Made by a program: the position numbers and the translations under genes. Shown here piece by piece: positions 15,867 through 24,105 of a stretch of DNA of 64,000 nucleotides (position 1 is the first letter of the stretch; each line of letters opens with the position of its first letter). The notes under the pieces are model-generated. The model was given only the letters and a program-made list of their open reading frames with translations, made no database searches and was not told the origin of the DNA. This DNA is from JBCBKL01 sp038521825 (GTDB lineage Bacteria; Pseudomonadota; Alphaproteobacteria; Rhodobacterales; Rhodobacteraceae), in assembly GCA_038521825.1 (NCBI GenBank), contig JBCBKL010000001.1, positions 248,001-312,000 on the forward strand, read 5' to 3'.

Positions 15867-17102
15867 TCAGGTCTCCTTCATCTTGGTTGTGGCCAACAAC
15901 GCGATGGCCAATACTTTCAACGCACAGGGCACCGCGGCGTAGAGCACGGCCAGAAGGTTGAGTGCCTGGGGCGAATTGTCAGGTGAAGCGCTGTCGAAAC
16001 CGACAGCGTCCAGGGCGGGAAGTAACGTTACGGCAGCAAATGCCAGCGTGAACTTGGAAACAAATGACCAGAGGCCAAAGCCTTCGGCCGCAGATGGCGA
16101 GATAACTGCCATGCGCGCTGCAAAGATCGCTGGCAGCAACGTCAGGTCTGCGCCAAGTGCGGCGCCAGAGAAGACGCAAATAACTGCAAATGCAGGCCAA
16201 TCACCCGGGCCCAGCAGCATGGCGCCGCCAAATGACAGGATGGCCAGAACCATCGCGCTCAGAAGGACCGGCTTCGCGCCGTACCGTTCTGCAAGCCGCC
16301 CCCACACTGGGGCAGCAAGGGCTGCGGCAAGAAAAAACAGTAGTAGCAGGGGTCCCTCATATCCCGGCGCTGCGAGCCTGCTTTCGACAAAGAACAAGAA
16401 CAGCGTCGCGCTGACCGCGACGGGCGCGGCATTGATGAGAGCGATCAGCAGGAGGCGTCTGGCGAGCGTATCATTAAGTACGGCGCGGAACCCGGCGGAC
16501 GGACCAAGCCCGTCGCTTGACCACTCTTGCCGCATCAACAGAACGGCGGCCAGCGCCAGTACTGCAAATCCGACGGCGAAGCCCGCGAACGGCCGATCAA
16601 TCATGCCGCCCAGAACCACAGGCGCGATGGCGGCAACGCAGACACCCAGCAGCGCGCCTGTCTCTCTCCACCGCGCGAGGCGCAGATGACCCTGACCCGG
16701 CAGGCGGTCCGCTTTGACCACGCCCTGGGCGTAAAAGTTGATAGTCAGGAAGCTGAAGCCCGAAAAGACCAGCGTCAGCATCAGCCCAAACCAGATGAGT
16801 GGCGGTAGAAGCGGGGGTACCGCGAACAGGCCCAGCATTGACACCGCCATAACCGCTGTTCCGATAAGGATGGCTAGACCACGCCGGTTTCGTAGGGCCT
16901 CGCTTAACCGACCAAAGAAGGGGTCCTGAACGACGTCGATCAACCGCAGGCCGAAAAGAACAGCCCCCAGGGCGGCCAGGGATACGCCGTACTCGTCGAC
17001 ATAAAACTTGGGTGCATGAATATAGATCGGAAGCCCCGCCGACGCGAGCAACGCGGCAAACACCGCGTAGGCTGACAGTCTTTGCGGGGCCGTGTTGATC
17101 AC
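15867..17102 (-). CDS. MFS transporter, GPH-like
   Basis: The 411-residue polytopic protein has about 12 hydrophobic segments. It contains GLRLIDVVQDPFFGRLSEALR (GPH/MelB-like cytoplasmic loop after helix 2) and VWGRLAERYGAKPVLL. A GTG start at 17102 is preferred because GGAGG lies 8 bp ahead and GTGA overlaps the DUF1365 stop by 4 bp. The reading upstream of this GTG is the antisense of DUF1365 and has no transporter character. Substrate unknown. In this operon it could move a lipid precursor or a lysolipid-like solute, but the sequence does not show this. Confidence 0.88.
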   Translation of the reverse strand: MINTAPQRLSAYAVFAALLASAGLPIYIHAPKFYVDEYGVSLAALGAVLFGLRLIDVVQDPFFGRLSEALRNRRGLAILIGTAVMAVSMLGLFAVPPLLPPLIWFGLMLTLVFSGFSFLTINFYAQGVVKADRLPGQGHLRLARWRETGALLGVCVAAIAPVVLGGMIDRPFAGFAVGFAVLALAAVLLMRQEWSSDGLGPSAGFRAVLNDTLARRLLLIALINAAPVAVSATLFLFFVESRLAAPGYEGPLLLLFFLAAALAAPVWGRLAERYGAKPVLLSAMVLAILSFGGAMLLGPGDWPAFAVICVFSGAALGADLTLLPAIFAARMAVISPSAAEGFGLWSFVSKFTLAFAAVTLLPALDAVGFDSASPDNSPQALNLLAVLYAAVPCALKVLAIALLATTKMKET

Positions 17103-17851
17103 CTGGAGACCTCCCTTGCCGGTGGCGTGGGGCGAACGCGGTACTTTGCGCCCTTCCACCAAAGTTTGAGCGCTTGCCAGTGGATCAGACCCAAAACGCG
17201 CCGTGATCCAAAGGGGCGGCGCAACAAGGCCCGGATGATAGAGCTGTTCGTGAGTGGTGTGCGCTGGCCCGTGAGGGTTGCGATAAGGCCGCCGTGTGCC
17301 TGCGAATAATCGATCCAAATGCCGATACGTTCATCCGAGATGTCGAAGCGGAACTCGTACCCACCCTCGACCGGTTGGAAGGGGGACACATATAAAATCT
17401 TGGTCGCGCTCATCCTGTCGGACGCTTCGATGGGTCGTTGATCAGGATGATGAACCAGGTAGCTGTGACGCTCGCCAAAGGTGTTCGTGACCTCGGCAAC
17501 AACGGCAATTAGATTGCTCGACCGTCTACAAAGCCAGAAACTGACCGGGTTGAACACGTGTCCCATCACACGGGGCTGTGCCAACAATTCGACGGTTTCG
17601 ATGTCGCGTATCTGATGCTGTTCCAGGACATCACGCACCCAGCGGGCGCCTTTTCCGTTGCCCGGCGCGCCACCATGATCCACGTCGTGAAGCGACGTAA
17701 GTCCGCGGCGGTTACGACGGAAAAGACTGGGCGTACGCACGGCCTGTTCCGCATTGAGCAGCACATAATCCACCGAATATCGGAACGCGTTTGACACCGC
17801 TCCCTTCCGGCCATGATATGTCTGGCCAATGATATGATCGACTTGCGTCAT
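17099..17851 (-). CDS. DUF1365 family protein
   Basis: The 250-residue protein has family features: YHGRKGAVSNAFRYSVDYVLL at the N-terminus, LLAQPRVMGHVFNPVSFWLC in the middle (the most conserved stretch), EVTNTFGERHSYLVH, and MSATKILYVSPFQPVEGGY. Its biochemical role is not settled. It is repeatedly adjacent to FAD-dependent oxidoreductase and cyclopropane-fatty-acid synthase genes, for example beside sigK in mycobacteria. It overlaps both neighbours by 4 bp. Confidence 0.92.
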   Translation of the reverse strand: MTQVDHIIGQTYHGRKGAVSNAFRYSVDYVLLNAEQAVRTPSLFRRNRRGLTSLHDVDHGGAPGNGKGARWVRDVLEQHQIRDIETVELLAQPRVMGHVFNPVSFWLCRRSSNLIAVVAEVTNTFGERHSYLVHHPDQRPIEASDRMSATKILYVSPFQPVEGGYEFRFDISDERIGIWIDYSQAHGGLIATLTGQRTPLTNSSIIRALLRRPFGSRRVLGLIHWQALKLWWKGAKYRVRPTPPAREVSR

Positions 17852-19149
17852 TCTGCAGCCACTGCCATGCGCGGTGTTCTCAGAATGGCGTCCGCAACAT
17901 CGATGCCACTGGTCAGCCCATCCTCATGGAAGCCATGCCGCATCCATGCTCCGCAGAACCACGTACCATTCGCACCATTAAACGCCCGCACCAGATCCTG
18001 CGCTGCCAAAGCCTCGAGATCGTAAACCGGGTGGCGCAGGGTGACCTGGTCATAAACCAGCTCTTCCCGGATGCTCCGCTTGGTGTTGAGCGTGACGAAG
18101 TGCGGATCGTCATGCGGGATCGGCTGCAAGGAATTCATCCAGTAGGTAAGGTCGATCCGATCCGATTGTGCGTTTTTGTCTTCTGTGTAGACCCAGCTTG
18201 ACCACACCTGTTTCCGCTTCGGCATAATCGAGGTATCGGCGTGTAGAACGATGTCGTTGGGCTGGTATGAGACTGATCCCAAAGCGGCCCTTTCCTGCGG
18301 TGTTGGGTCTGCCAGCATACCAAGGCTGTCGTCAGAATGAGTGGCCAGGACAACTTCGTCGAACGTCTCCCACTCACCGCCCCAGGTCTTTAAGTGGACG
18401 AGACCAGGCGCACGTCTGATGGCCTGAACGGCCGCTTTGCACCGGATGTTGGTGCCGTTGCGGATCATGGCGTCTTCGAGCCGTCGCACATACTGCGTCG
18501 ATCCGCCGTCAACCGTGTACCACTGATGTTGGTCCGAGTTTTGCAGCAACGCATGGTTTTCCATGAACTGCATCATGGCGTGTGCCGGGAAATCCATGAT
18601 CCTCTCGGTCGGTGTTGACCAGATCGCGCCGGTCAGGGGCAAGAGATAGTAATCGCGAAACCACTGGCCCGTTCCGAGGACATTCAGAAACTGACCGACA
18701 GTTCGTGTGCGGTTTTCGTTGGCGATGCGCAGCGCGTTCTTGTTGAAATACAGGATATCGCGGATCATCCGCAGAAAGCTGGGATTTGCCGAATTCCGAC
18801 GCTGCGCAAAGACGGCGGAGAGGTTGGCAAGTCCGTATTCAAGCCTTCCGCCATCGATCGATGCTCCAAAGCTCATGTTGGATAATGTAACCGGCACATC
18901 CAACTCATCGAACAATGCGGTGAGGTATGGATACGTCCCGTAGTTGAAGACAATGAAACCTGTATCGACAGGCCGGTCGCCTTTACTTCCGGCCACCACC
19001 GTGCGTGCATGGCCGCCGAGCCGCGGCTCAGCTTCAAACAGAGTGACGTTGTGCGCGCTGCTAAGCGTGTAGGCTGCTCCCATCCCGGAGATTCCACCGC
19101 CAACAACAGCGATCCTCTTGCGGCCAACGATCGGGGCTTCGAAAGGCAT
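17848..19149 (-). CDS. FAD-dependent oxidoreductase (amine-oxidase-like)
   Basis: The 433-residue flavoprotein has a dinucleotide-binding motif RIAVVGGGISGMGAAYTLS (about residues 12-30), LGGHARTV, DTGFIVFNYGTYPYLTALF and the C-terminal GTWFCGAWMRHGFHEDGL that contacts FAD. It belongs to the NAD(P)-binding, phytoene-desaturase/amine-oxidase-like superfamily. Homologues sit beside DUF1365 and CFA synthase genes and are thought to act on fatty acyl chains. It heads the five-gene operon and faces rpoE-chrR across 216 bp carrying two RpoE-like promoters. No CFA-type methyltransferase is present in this operon. Confidence 0.9.
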   Translation of the reverse strand: MPFEAPIVGRKRIAVVGGGISGMGAAYTLSSAHNVTLFEAEPRLGGHARTVVAGSKGDRPVDTGFIVFNYGTYPYLTALFDELDVPVTLSNMSFGASIDGGRLEYGLANLSAVFAQRRNSANPSFLRMIRDILYFNKNALRIANENRTRTVGQFLNVLGTGQWFRDYYLLPLTGAIWSTPTERIMDFPAHAMMQFMENHALLQNSDQHQWYTVDGGSTQYVRRLEDAMIRNGTNIRCKAAVQAIRRAPGLVHLKTWGGEWETFDEVVLATHSDDSLGMLADPTPQERAALGSVSYQPNDIVLHADTSIMPKRKQVWSSWVYTEDKNAQSDRIDLTYWMNSLQPIPHDDPHFVTLNTKRSIREELVYDQVTLRHPVYDLEALAAQDLVRAFNGANGTWFCGAWMRHGFHEDGLTSGIDVADAILRTPRMAVAAE

Positions 19150-19181
19150 TCTTGTTTCCGTCCACTTCTTTTTGTCTGAGA

Positions 19182-19211
19182 TCTATACGTCCTGCATTCG
19201 GTTTCGGATGC
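19182..19211 (-). promoter_or_regulatory. Predicted RpoE-type promoter of the FAD-oxidoreductase operon
   Basis: Minus strand: GCATCC (19211-19206), 18 bp, TATAGA (19187-19182), 33 bp before the ATG at 19149. It resembles the plus-strand copy facing rpoE and the recalled RpoE consensus (TGATCC, about 18 bp, TAAGA-like). The -35 box matches that consensus at four of six positions. Confidence 0.4.
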
Positions 19212-19232
19212 TCTTGCGCCGAAGAATATTTT

Positions 19233-19261
19233 TGATCCGGTTGTTGTGACACCGCGTAGAC
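19233..19261 (+). promoter_or_regulatory. Predicted RpoE-dependent promoter of rpoE-chrR
   Basis: TGATCC (19233-19238), 18 bp, TAGAC (19257-19261). The -35 box equals the consensus recalled for Rhodobacter RpoE, and the -10 is close to TAAGA. Transcription would begin near 19270 and give about a 95-base leader before ATG 19366. This fits the autoregulation known for RpoE-ChrR. Confidence 0.55.
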
Positions 19262-19365
19262 GAGACATGTTCGTCGGAATAGAAACGCCTGAGCCAAACA
19301 CCAAGTCGGACGTCGGTTTGCGAAACCGGGGATCGACCGCGTCAAATAGGCATGGGCAGACGAGC

Positions 19366-19914
19366 ATGGAATACAATAATGGTGTACGGATGCTGTGGGT
19401 CGATCAAATGACCCGTATCCGCGACCACAAGGATCAGGCAGCCTTTGCCGAGTTGTTTGGGCACTTTGCCCCGCGCGTAAAAGGCTTCTTAATGAAGTCC
19501 GGGGCTGATGCCTCGCTGGCCGAAGAGTGCACGCAGGAGGTCATGGCGACCTGCTGGCACAAGGCCCACATGTTTGATCCCGCGCGGGCGTCGGTGGCAA
19601 CTTGGATTTTCACCATCGCGCGGAATAGGAAGATTGACGTTCTGCGCAAGCAGCGCCGCCCCGAGCCGGAAGATCTGGGCTGGGGCCCCGAAGAGGAACC
19701 TGAGCAGGCCGATGTGATGGCCCTGCAGCAGGAGACTGAAACACTGGGCAAGGCGCTGGCCGCGTTGCCTTCCGCGCAGCGGGAACTGATTGAAAAAGCT
19801 TATTTCGGAGAGCTGACACATTCCGAAATCGCAGCTGAAACTGGTCTGCCACTGGGCACGATCAAATCGAGGATTAGGTTGGCGTTAGAGAGACTGCGCC
19901 ACGCAATGAAGTGA
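19366..19914 (+). CDS. rpoE: ECF sigma factor RpoE (ChrR-partnered, singlet-oxygen type)
   Basis: The 182-residue sigma has region 2 (DQAAFAELFGHFAPRVKGFL, CTQEVMATCWHKAHMFDP, VATWIFTIARNRKIDVLRKQ) and region 4 (KAYFGELTHSEIAAETGLPL with recognition helix GTIKSRIRLALERLRHA). FAELFGHFAPRVKGFLM is characteristic of the ECF11/RpoE group controlled by ChrR. In Rhodobacter this sigma is released by singlet oxygen. ATG 19366 gives the family length; the long reading from 19246 runs through the promoter and was not used. The chrR gene follows after 4 bp. Confidence 0.93.
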   Translation: MEYNNGVRMLWVDQMTRIRDHKDQAAFAELFGHFAPRVKGFLMKSGADASLAEECTQEVMATCWHKAHMFDPARASVATWIFTIARNRKIDVLRKQRRPEPEDLGWGPEEEPEQADVMALQQETETLGKALAALPSAQRELIEKAYFGELTHSEIAAETGLPLGTIKSRIRLALERLRHAMK

Positions 19915-19918
19915 AGTG

Positions 19919-20590
19919 ATGACGATGAAAGACGTTAATGAGATGAATCATCACCTGACGGACGATATCCTGATGGCCTATGCAACGGGAACGCTTCCCG
20001 AGGCATTCAACCTCATGGTAGCGGCGCACGTTTCGCTCTGCGATGAGTGCCGCGCCCGTGTTGATGCATTCGACGCCTTGGGTGGCGAGGTGTTGGAGCA
20101 ATCGGGAACCAATACGGTGCCCGTCGACGACGATTGCCTGTCACAGACGATGGCGTTGATCGCCGGCGGTGCGGCCCAGGATATCAAGGTGCAAAGCCGC
20201 AAAACTGGTGGTGTTTTGCCCGCGCCCCTACAGGATTACGTTGGTGGCGACATTGATCAGATCCGGTGGAAGCCGATTGGCATGGGCGTGAAACAGGCAA
20301 TACTGCCAACGTCGCGCGACGCATCCGCGAGGTTGTTGTTCATTCCAGCCGGCGCGGCGATGCCCGATCACGGTCATCATGGCATCGAAATGACAATGGT
20401 GCTTCAGGGCGCGTTTCAGGACGAAGACGACTATTTCGCTCGTGGCGACGTCGAGATCGCGGACAGCGATACCCACCATACGCCTGTCGCGGACATCCAC
20501 GAAGACTGCATTTGCCTTGCGGTCACCGATGCGCCTCTCAGGTTCGAAGGGCTGCTTCCAAAGATCGCCCAGCGCCTCGCGCGGATCTAA
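19919..20590 (+). CDS. chrR: ChrR-type zinc anti-sigma factor with cupin domain
   Basis: The 223-residue protein combines an N-terminal zinc anti-sigma domain with a C-terminal cupin. The N-terminal part shows HHLTDDILMAYATG and AAHVSLCDECRARVDAF, giving the His...His-x3-Cys-x2-Cys ligands (about H12, H37, C41, C44). The cupin shows PDHGHHGIEMTMVLQGAF and a later His, the metal residues needed for the singlet-oxygen response in Rhodobacter ChrR. It sequesters RpoE in the cytoplasm. It starts 4 bp after the rpoE stop; an overlapping in-frame GTG (19916) is an alternative start. Confidence 0.94.
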   Translation: MTMKDVNEMNHHLTDDILMAYATGTLPEAFNLMVAAHVSLCDECRARVDAFDALGGEVLEQSGTNTVPVDDDCLSQTMALIAGGAAQDIKVQSRKTGGVLPAPLQDYVGGDIDQIRWKPIGMGVKQAILPTSRDASARLLFIPAGAAMPDHGHHGIEMTMVLQGAFQDEDDYFARGDVEIADSDTHHTPVADIHEDCICLAVTDAPLRFEGLLPKIAQRLARI

Positions 20591-20594
20591 TTCG

Positions 20595-20626
20595 ATAAGT
20601 CCAGATTGCGGGGCGAGCTAGACCAG
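20595..20626 (-). promoter_or_regulatory. Direct repeat before tauR, candidate TauR operator
   Basis: AAGTCCAG (ends 20604) and TAGACCAG (ends 20626) are same-orientation repeats exactly 22 bp apart. On the minus strand they read CTGGACTTAT and CTGGTCTAGC. The first fits nine of ten positions of the TauR site recalled for Rhodobacter capsulatus (CTGGACYTAA, arranged as direct repeats). Two helical turns of spacing suits a MocR dimer. The site lies 14-45 bp before the tauR start, consistent with autoregulation. Confidence 0.45.
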
Positions 20627-20640
20627 TATAGGCTTGCCCA

Positions 20641-22098
20641 ATGCCGCTTCCGGTCGAGACGTTTTTCCTTCAGCAAGGTCATCAGGGCACCCTTCAGGCG
20701 CAGATCCAGGAGTTGATTGCGCAGGGTATCCTCTCCGGCCGTTTCCAAGCCGGGGAAAAGCTTCCCTCAACCCGCAAACTCGCCGCGCATTTGGGGCTCA
20801 GCCGGATAACGGTGACGCTTGCCTATACTGAACTCGTGGCCAACGGATACCTCGTTTCAGAAGGACGATCAGGCTACTACATTTCGGATGATGCCCCGAT
20901 CCCGCCCAGGTTTGAGCCGCCGCCCAAGGAGCCCGATGCGGTGGATTGGACCCGCGTCTTGGGCCAGAGGTTCAGCTCGGAACCGACCATTCAGAAACCG
21001 GCCGATTGGGCCAAATACAAGTATCCCTTCATATACGGTCAGGCCGATCCTCAGCTTTTTGATCATGCAAACTGGCGTCTCTGCGCCGTTCAGGCTCTTG
21101 GTCAGCGAGATTTCGGGCCGTTAACGGCCGATTATAATGATCAGGATGATCCGAAACTGGTCGAGTTCATCGCGCGACACACCCTGCCGCGTCGTGGCAT
21201 CATCGCCAAGCCGGATGAAATACTAATCACACTCGGCGCTCAGAACGCGCTTTGGCTTGCTGCATCGGTTCTGCTCACGCAGCGCCGCACCGCCGCTTTC
21301 GAAGATCCCTGCTATCCTGCTTTGCGCAGCATTCTAAGACACGCGCGGTGTCATCTAGCACCGGTGCCGGTGGACCCCGACGGATTGATGTCAGGTTCGA
21401 TCCCGGAGGTGGCGGACGTGATCTTTACCACGCCAAGCCATCAATGTCCGACTACCGCGACCATGCCGATCGCCCGTCGCCATCAACTGCTCGACAGGGC
21501 GAGGGCCCTTGATGCGCTGATCGTGGAGGATGACTACGAGTTCGAGATGTCGTTTCTGAAGTCGCCGTCACCCGCCCTCAAGTCACTCGATACCGATGGT
21601 CGGGTGGTTTATGTCGGCAGCTTCTCAAAATCGATATTCCCCGGCCTGCGCTTGGGTTACATGGTTGGCTCGGCGCCTTTTATACGCGAGGCACGCGCAT
21701 TGCGCGCCGCGGTTCTGCGGCATCCCCCGGGTCATATCCAGCGAACAGCTGCCTATTTCCTGTCGCTCGGCCACTATGATGCGCAGATTCGCCGGATGGC
21801 CAAGCTGCTGCAGACGCGACGGAAGGTCATGCAGGATGCGCTCACGGAACACGGTCTGACGGTTGCCGGACAGGGCGCACATGGTGGGTCATCTTTCTGG
21901 ATGAAGGCACCCTCCGGCATCGATACAAACGCGCTCGCGGCCGAGTTGCAGGCCCAAAGTGTTCTGATCGAGCCGGGGGACACGTTTTTTGAGGAGCCGG
22001 CAGACAAGCTATCGTATTATCGACTAGGGTATTCGTCCATTGCGGCGGATCGGATAGATGAAGGTGTGGCAAGGATCGCGGCAGCAATCACCTCTTGA
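20641..22098 (+). CDS. tauR: MocR-family (GntR/aminotransferase) regulator, TauR-like
   Basis: The 485-residue protein fuses an N-terminal GntR winged helix with an aminotransferase-fold domain. The helix part shows LQAQIQELIAQGILSGRFQA and LPSTRKLAAHLGLSRITVTL (residues about 18-70). The second domain carries the PLP-Lys in VYVGSFSKSIFPGLRLGYM (about residue 330) and EDDYEFEM with the PLP-ring Asp. MocR regulators bind PLP and sense an amino compound. Its position directly before xsc marks it as TauR, the activator of taurine degradation in Rhodobacteraceae. Substrate specificity is inferred from context only. Candidate operator repeats lie just upstream. Confidence 0.88.
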   Translation: MPLPVETFFLQQGHQGTLQAQIQELIAQGILSGRFQAGEKLPSTRKLAAHLGLSRITVTLAYTELVANGYLVSEGRSGYYISDDAPIPPRFEPPPKEPDAVDWTRVLGQRFSSEPTIQKPADWAKYKYPFIYGQADPQLFDHANWRLCAVQALGQRDFGPLTADYNDQDDPKLVEFIARHTLPRRGIIAKPDEILITLGAQNALWLAASVLLTQRRTAAFEDPCYPALRSILRHARCHLAPVPVDPDGLMSGSIPEVADVIFTTPSHQCPTTATMPIARRHQLLDRARALDALIVEDDYEFEMSFLKSPSPALKSLDTDGRVVYVGSFSKSIFPGLRLGYMVGSAPFIREARALRAAVLRHPPGHIQRTAAYFLSLGHYDAQIRRMAKLLQTRRKVMQDALTEHGLTVAGQGAHGGSSFWMKAPSGIDTNALAAELQAQSVLIEPGDTFFEEPADKLSYYRLGYSSIAADRIDEGVARIAAAITS

Positions 22099-22208
22099 TT
22101 TGGTATGATGGCGAAGTGACAACTGGCCCTATTGGGTACCTCGCCCGCAGCCTAGTCTCCGCGCCGATCAGACAGAGTGCGTTTCAGCCTCATAAGGGAG
22201 TGACCGAC

Positions 22209-23987
22209 ATGAAGATGACGACCGAAGAAGCCTTTGTGAAAGTCCTCCAGCGTCATGGCATCAAACATGCCTTCGGTATCATCGGATCGGCCATGATGCC
22301 GATTTCCGATTTGTTCCCAAAGGCGGGCATCACGTTCTGGGATTGCGCCCACGAAGGTAGTGCGGGGATGATGGCCGACGGTTTCACCCGGGCGACGGGC
22401 GAGATGAGCATGATGATCGCGCAGAACGGCCCGGGTATCACCAATTTCGTGACGGCCGTTAAAACGGCGTACTGGAACCACACACCGCTTTTGCTGGTCA
22501 CACCTCAGGCGGCTAACAAGACCATTGGCCAAGGTGGATTTCAGGAAGTCGAACAGATGAAGCTGTTCGAAGACATGGTCGCCTATCAGGAAGAGGTGCG
22601 CGACCCATCCCGCGTAGCCGAGGTGCTGACCCGGGTGATCGCCAAGGCGAAGCGTGCGTCCGCGCCCGCTCAGCTCAATATTCCCCGCGATATGTGGACG
22701 CAGATCATCGACATTGATCTGCCCGACCCAATCGAATTCGAACAACCATCAGGTGGCGCTGCATCGATCGCTTCTGCTGCGGAATTGATTTCGAGGGCCA
22801 AGTTCCCGGTCATTCTGAACGGAGCAGGTGTTGTTCTTTCGGACGGAGGGATCAAAGCATCGATGGATCTGGCAGAGCGCCTCGATGCGCCGGTCTGCGT
22901 GGGCTACCAGCACAATGATGCGTTTCCCGGCTCGCATCCCCTGTTCGCGGGGCCCTTGGGCTACAATGGATCGAAGGCCGGGATGGAACTGATCAAGCAG
23001 GCCGACGTCGTCCTGGCGCTTGGGACACGGCTCAACCCATTCTCGACATTGCCTGGCTATGGCATGGAGTACTGGCCGGCAAATGCGAAGGTAATCCAGG
23101 TGGACATCAACGCGGACCGGATCGGTTTGACCAAAAAGGTCGCTGTCGGGATCGTGGGTGATGCTGCGTCGGTGGCTCGTGGGATCCTTGATGGGCTTGC
23201 CGAAGACGCGGGCGATGCAGGCCGGGCTGAACGAAAGGCCAAGATCGCGCAGACCAAATCGGCTTGGGCCCAACAGCTGTCATCGATGGACCACGAAGAC
23301 GACGATCCTGGAACAACTTGGAACGAACGGGCCCGGTCGGCTAGGCCTGATTGGATGAGTCCGCGCATGGCTTGGCGTGCCATTCAAAGTGCCTTGCCCA
23401 AAGAGGCCATCATATCATCTGACATCGGTAACAATTGCGCCATCGGCAATGCCTATCCGTCGTTCGAAGAGGGCCGTAAATACCTTGCTCCGGGTCTTTT
23501 TGGTCCGTGCGGGTATGGCCTACCTTCGATCGTGGGTGCCAAGATCGGTCGGCCTGACCTGCCCGTCGTGGGTTTTGCCGGGGATGGTGCTTTCGGGATC
23601 GCGGTTAACGAACTTACGGCGATCGGCCGCGGCGAATGGCCGGCCATCACGCAGATCGTGTTCCGGAACTATCAATGGGGCGCGGAAAAGCGGAACTCGA
23701 CCCTTTGGTTCGATGACAATTTTGTTGGAACGGAATTGGACGAAGAGGTCAGCTATGCTGGCATCGCTAAGGCCTGTGGCCTGCAGGGTGTCGTGGCACG
23801 CACGATGGACGAACTAACGACCGCACTGAACAAGGCGATCGATGACCAGATGAACCACGGCAAAACCACCTTGATCGAGGCCATGATCAACCAGGAACTT
23901 GGCGAGCCCTTCCGTCGCGATGCGATGAAGAACCCGGTTCAGGTTGCGGGCATCGATCCGGCGGATATGCGAGAACAGCTTGTCTGA
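22209..23987 (+). CDS. xsc: Sulfoacetaldehyde acetyltransferase
   Basis: The 592-residue ThDP enzyme converts sulfoacetaldehyde plus phosphate to acetyl phosphate and sulfite, the step where C2 sulfonates are desulfonated. It has the family's N-terminal KVLQRHGIKHAFGIIGSAMM and FWDCAHEGSAGMMADGF (with the ThDP-activating Glu), IAQNGPGITNFVTAV, and the cofactor-binding GFAGDGAFGIAVNEL-x-IVFRNYQWG region near residue 460. ATG 22209 is preceded by AAGGGAG; an upstream reading from 22095 has no conserved residues. The enzyme is cytoplasmic and homotetrameric in characterised relatives. Phosphate acetyltransferase, usually encoded next to xsc, is not in this window. Confidence 0.96.
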   Translation: MKMTTEEAFVKVLQRHGIKHAFGIIGSAMMPISDLFPKAGITFWDCAHEGSAGMMADGFTRATGEMSMMIAQNGPGITNFVTAVKTAYWNHTPLLLVTPQAANKTIGQGGFQEVEQMKLFEDMVAYQEEVRDPSRVAEVLTRVIAKAKRASAPAQLNIPRDMWTQIIDIDLPDPIEFEQPSGGAASIASAAELISRAKFPVILNGAGVVLSDGGIKASMDLAERLDAPVCVGYQHNDAFPGSHPLFAGPLGYNGSKAGMELIKQADVVLALGTRLNPFSTLPGYGMEYWPANAKVIQVDINADRIGLTKKVAVGIVGDAASVARGILDGLAEDAGDAGRAERKAKIAQTKSAWAQQLSSMDHEDDDPGTTWNERARSARPDWMSPRMAWRAIQSALPKEAIISSDIGNNCAIGNAYPSFEEGRKYLAPGLFGPCGYGLPSIVGAKIGRPDLPVVGFAGDGAFGIAVNELTAIGRGEWPAITQIVFRNYQWGAEKRNSTLWFDDNFVGTELDEEVSYAGIAKACGLQGVVARTMDELTTALNKAIDDQMNHGKTTLIEAMINQELGEPFRRDAMKNPVQVAGIDPADMREQLV

Positions 23988-24105
23988 ACGCTGTTCGTCG
24001 AATTTCCGAATAAGCAAAACGAAGTTTCGACAAACCGCCCTGTTTTGGGACGTACTGGTCAAACGATGGGGCAGCGGCTAGCGTGCGCCGAGCAGAAAAG
24101 AGCGT

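Noticed and set aside
17103..17318. 72-codon N-terminal extension of the MFS transporter
   Set aside because: It is antisense-like reading within the DUF1365 gene on the same strand. The GTG at 17102 with GGAGG and a GTGA overlap explains the start.
22123..22132. CTGGCCCTAT before xsc as a full TauR operator
   Set aside because: It has two mismatches to the recalled half-site and no convincing second copy at 22 bp; the TTGG at 22100 is 23 bp away and poor. It is mentioned only as a weak half-site.
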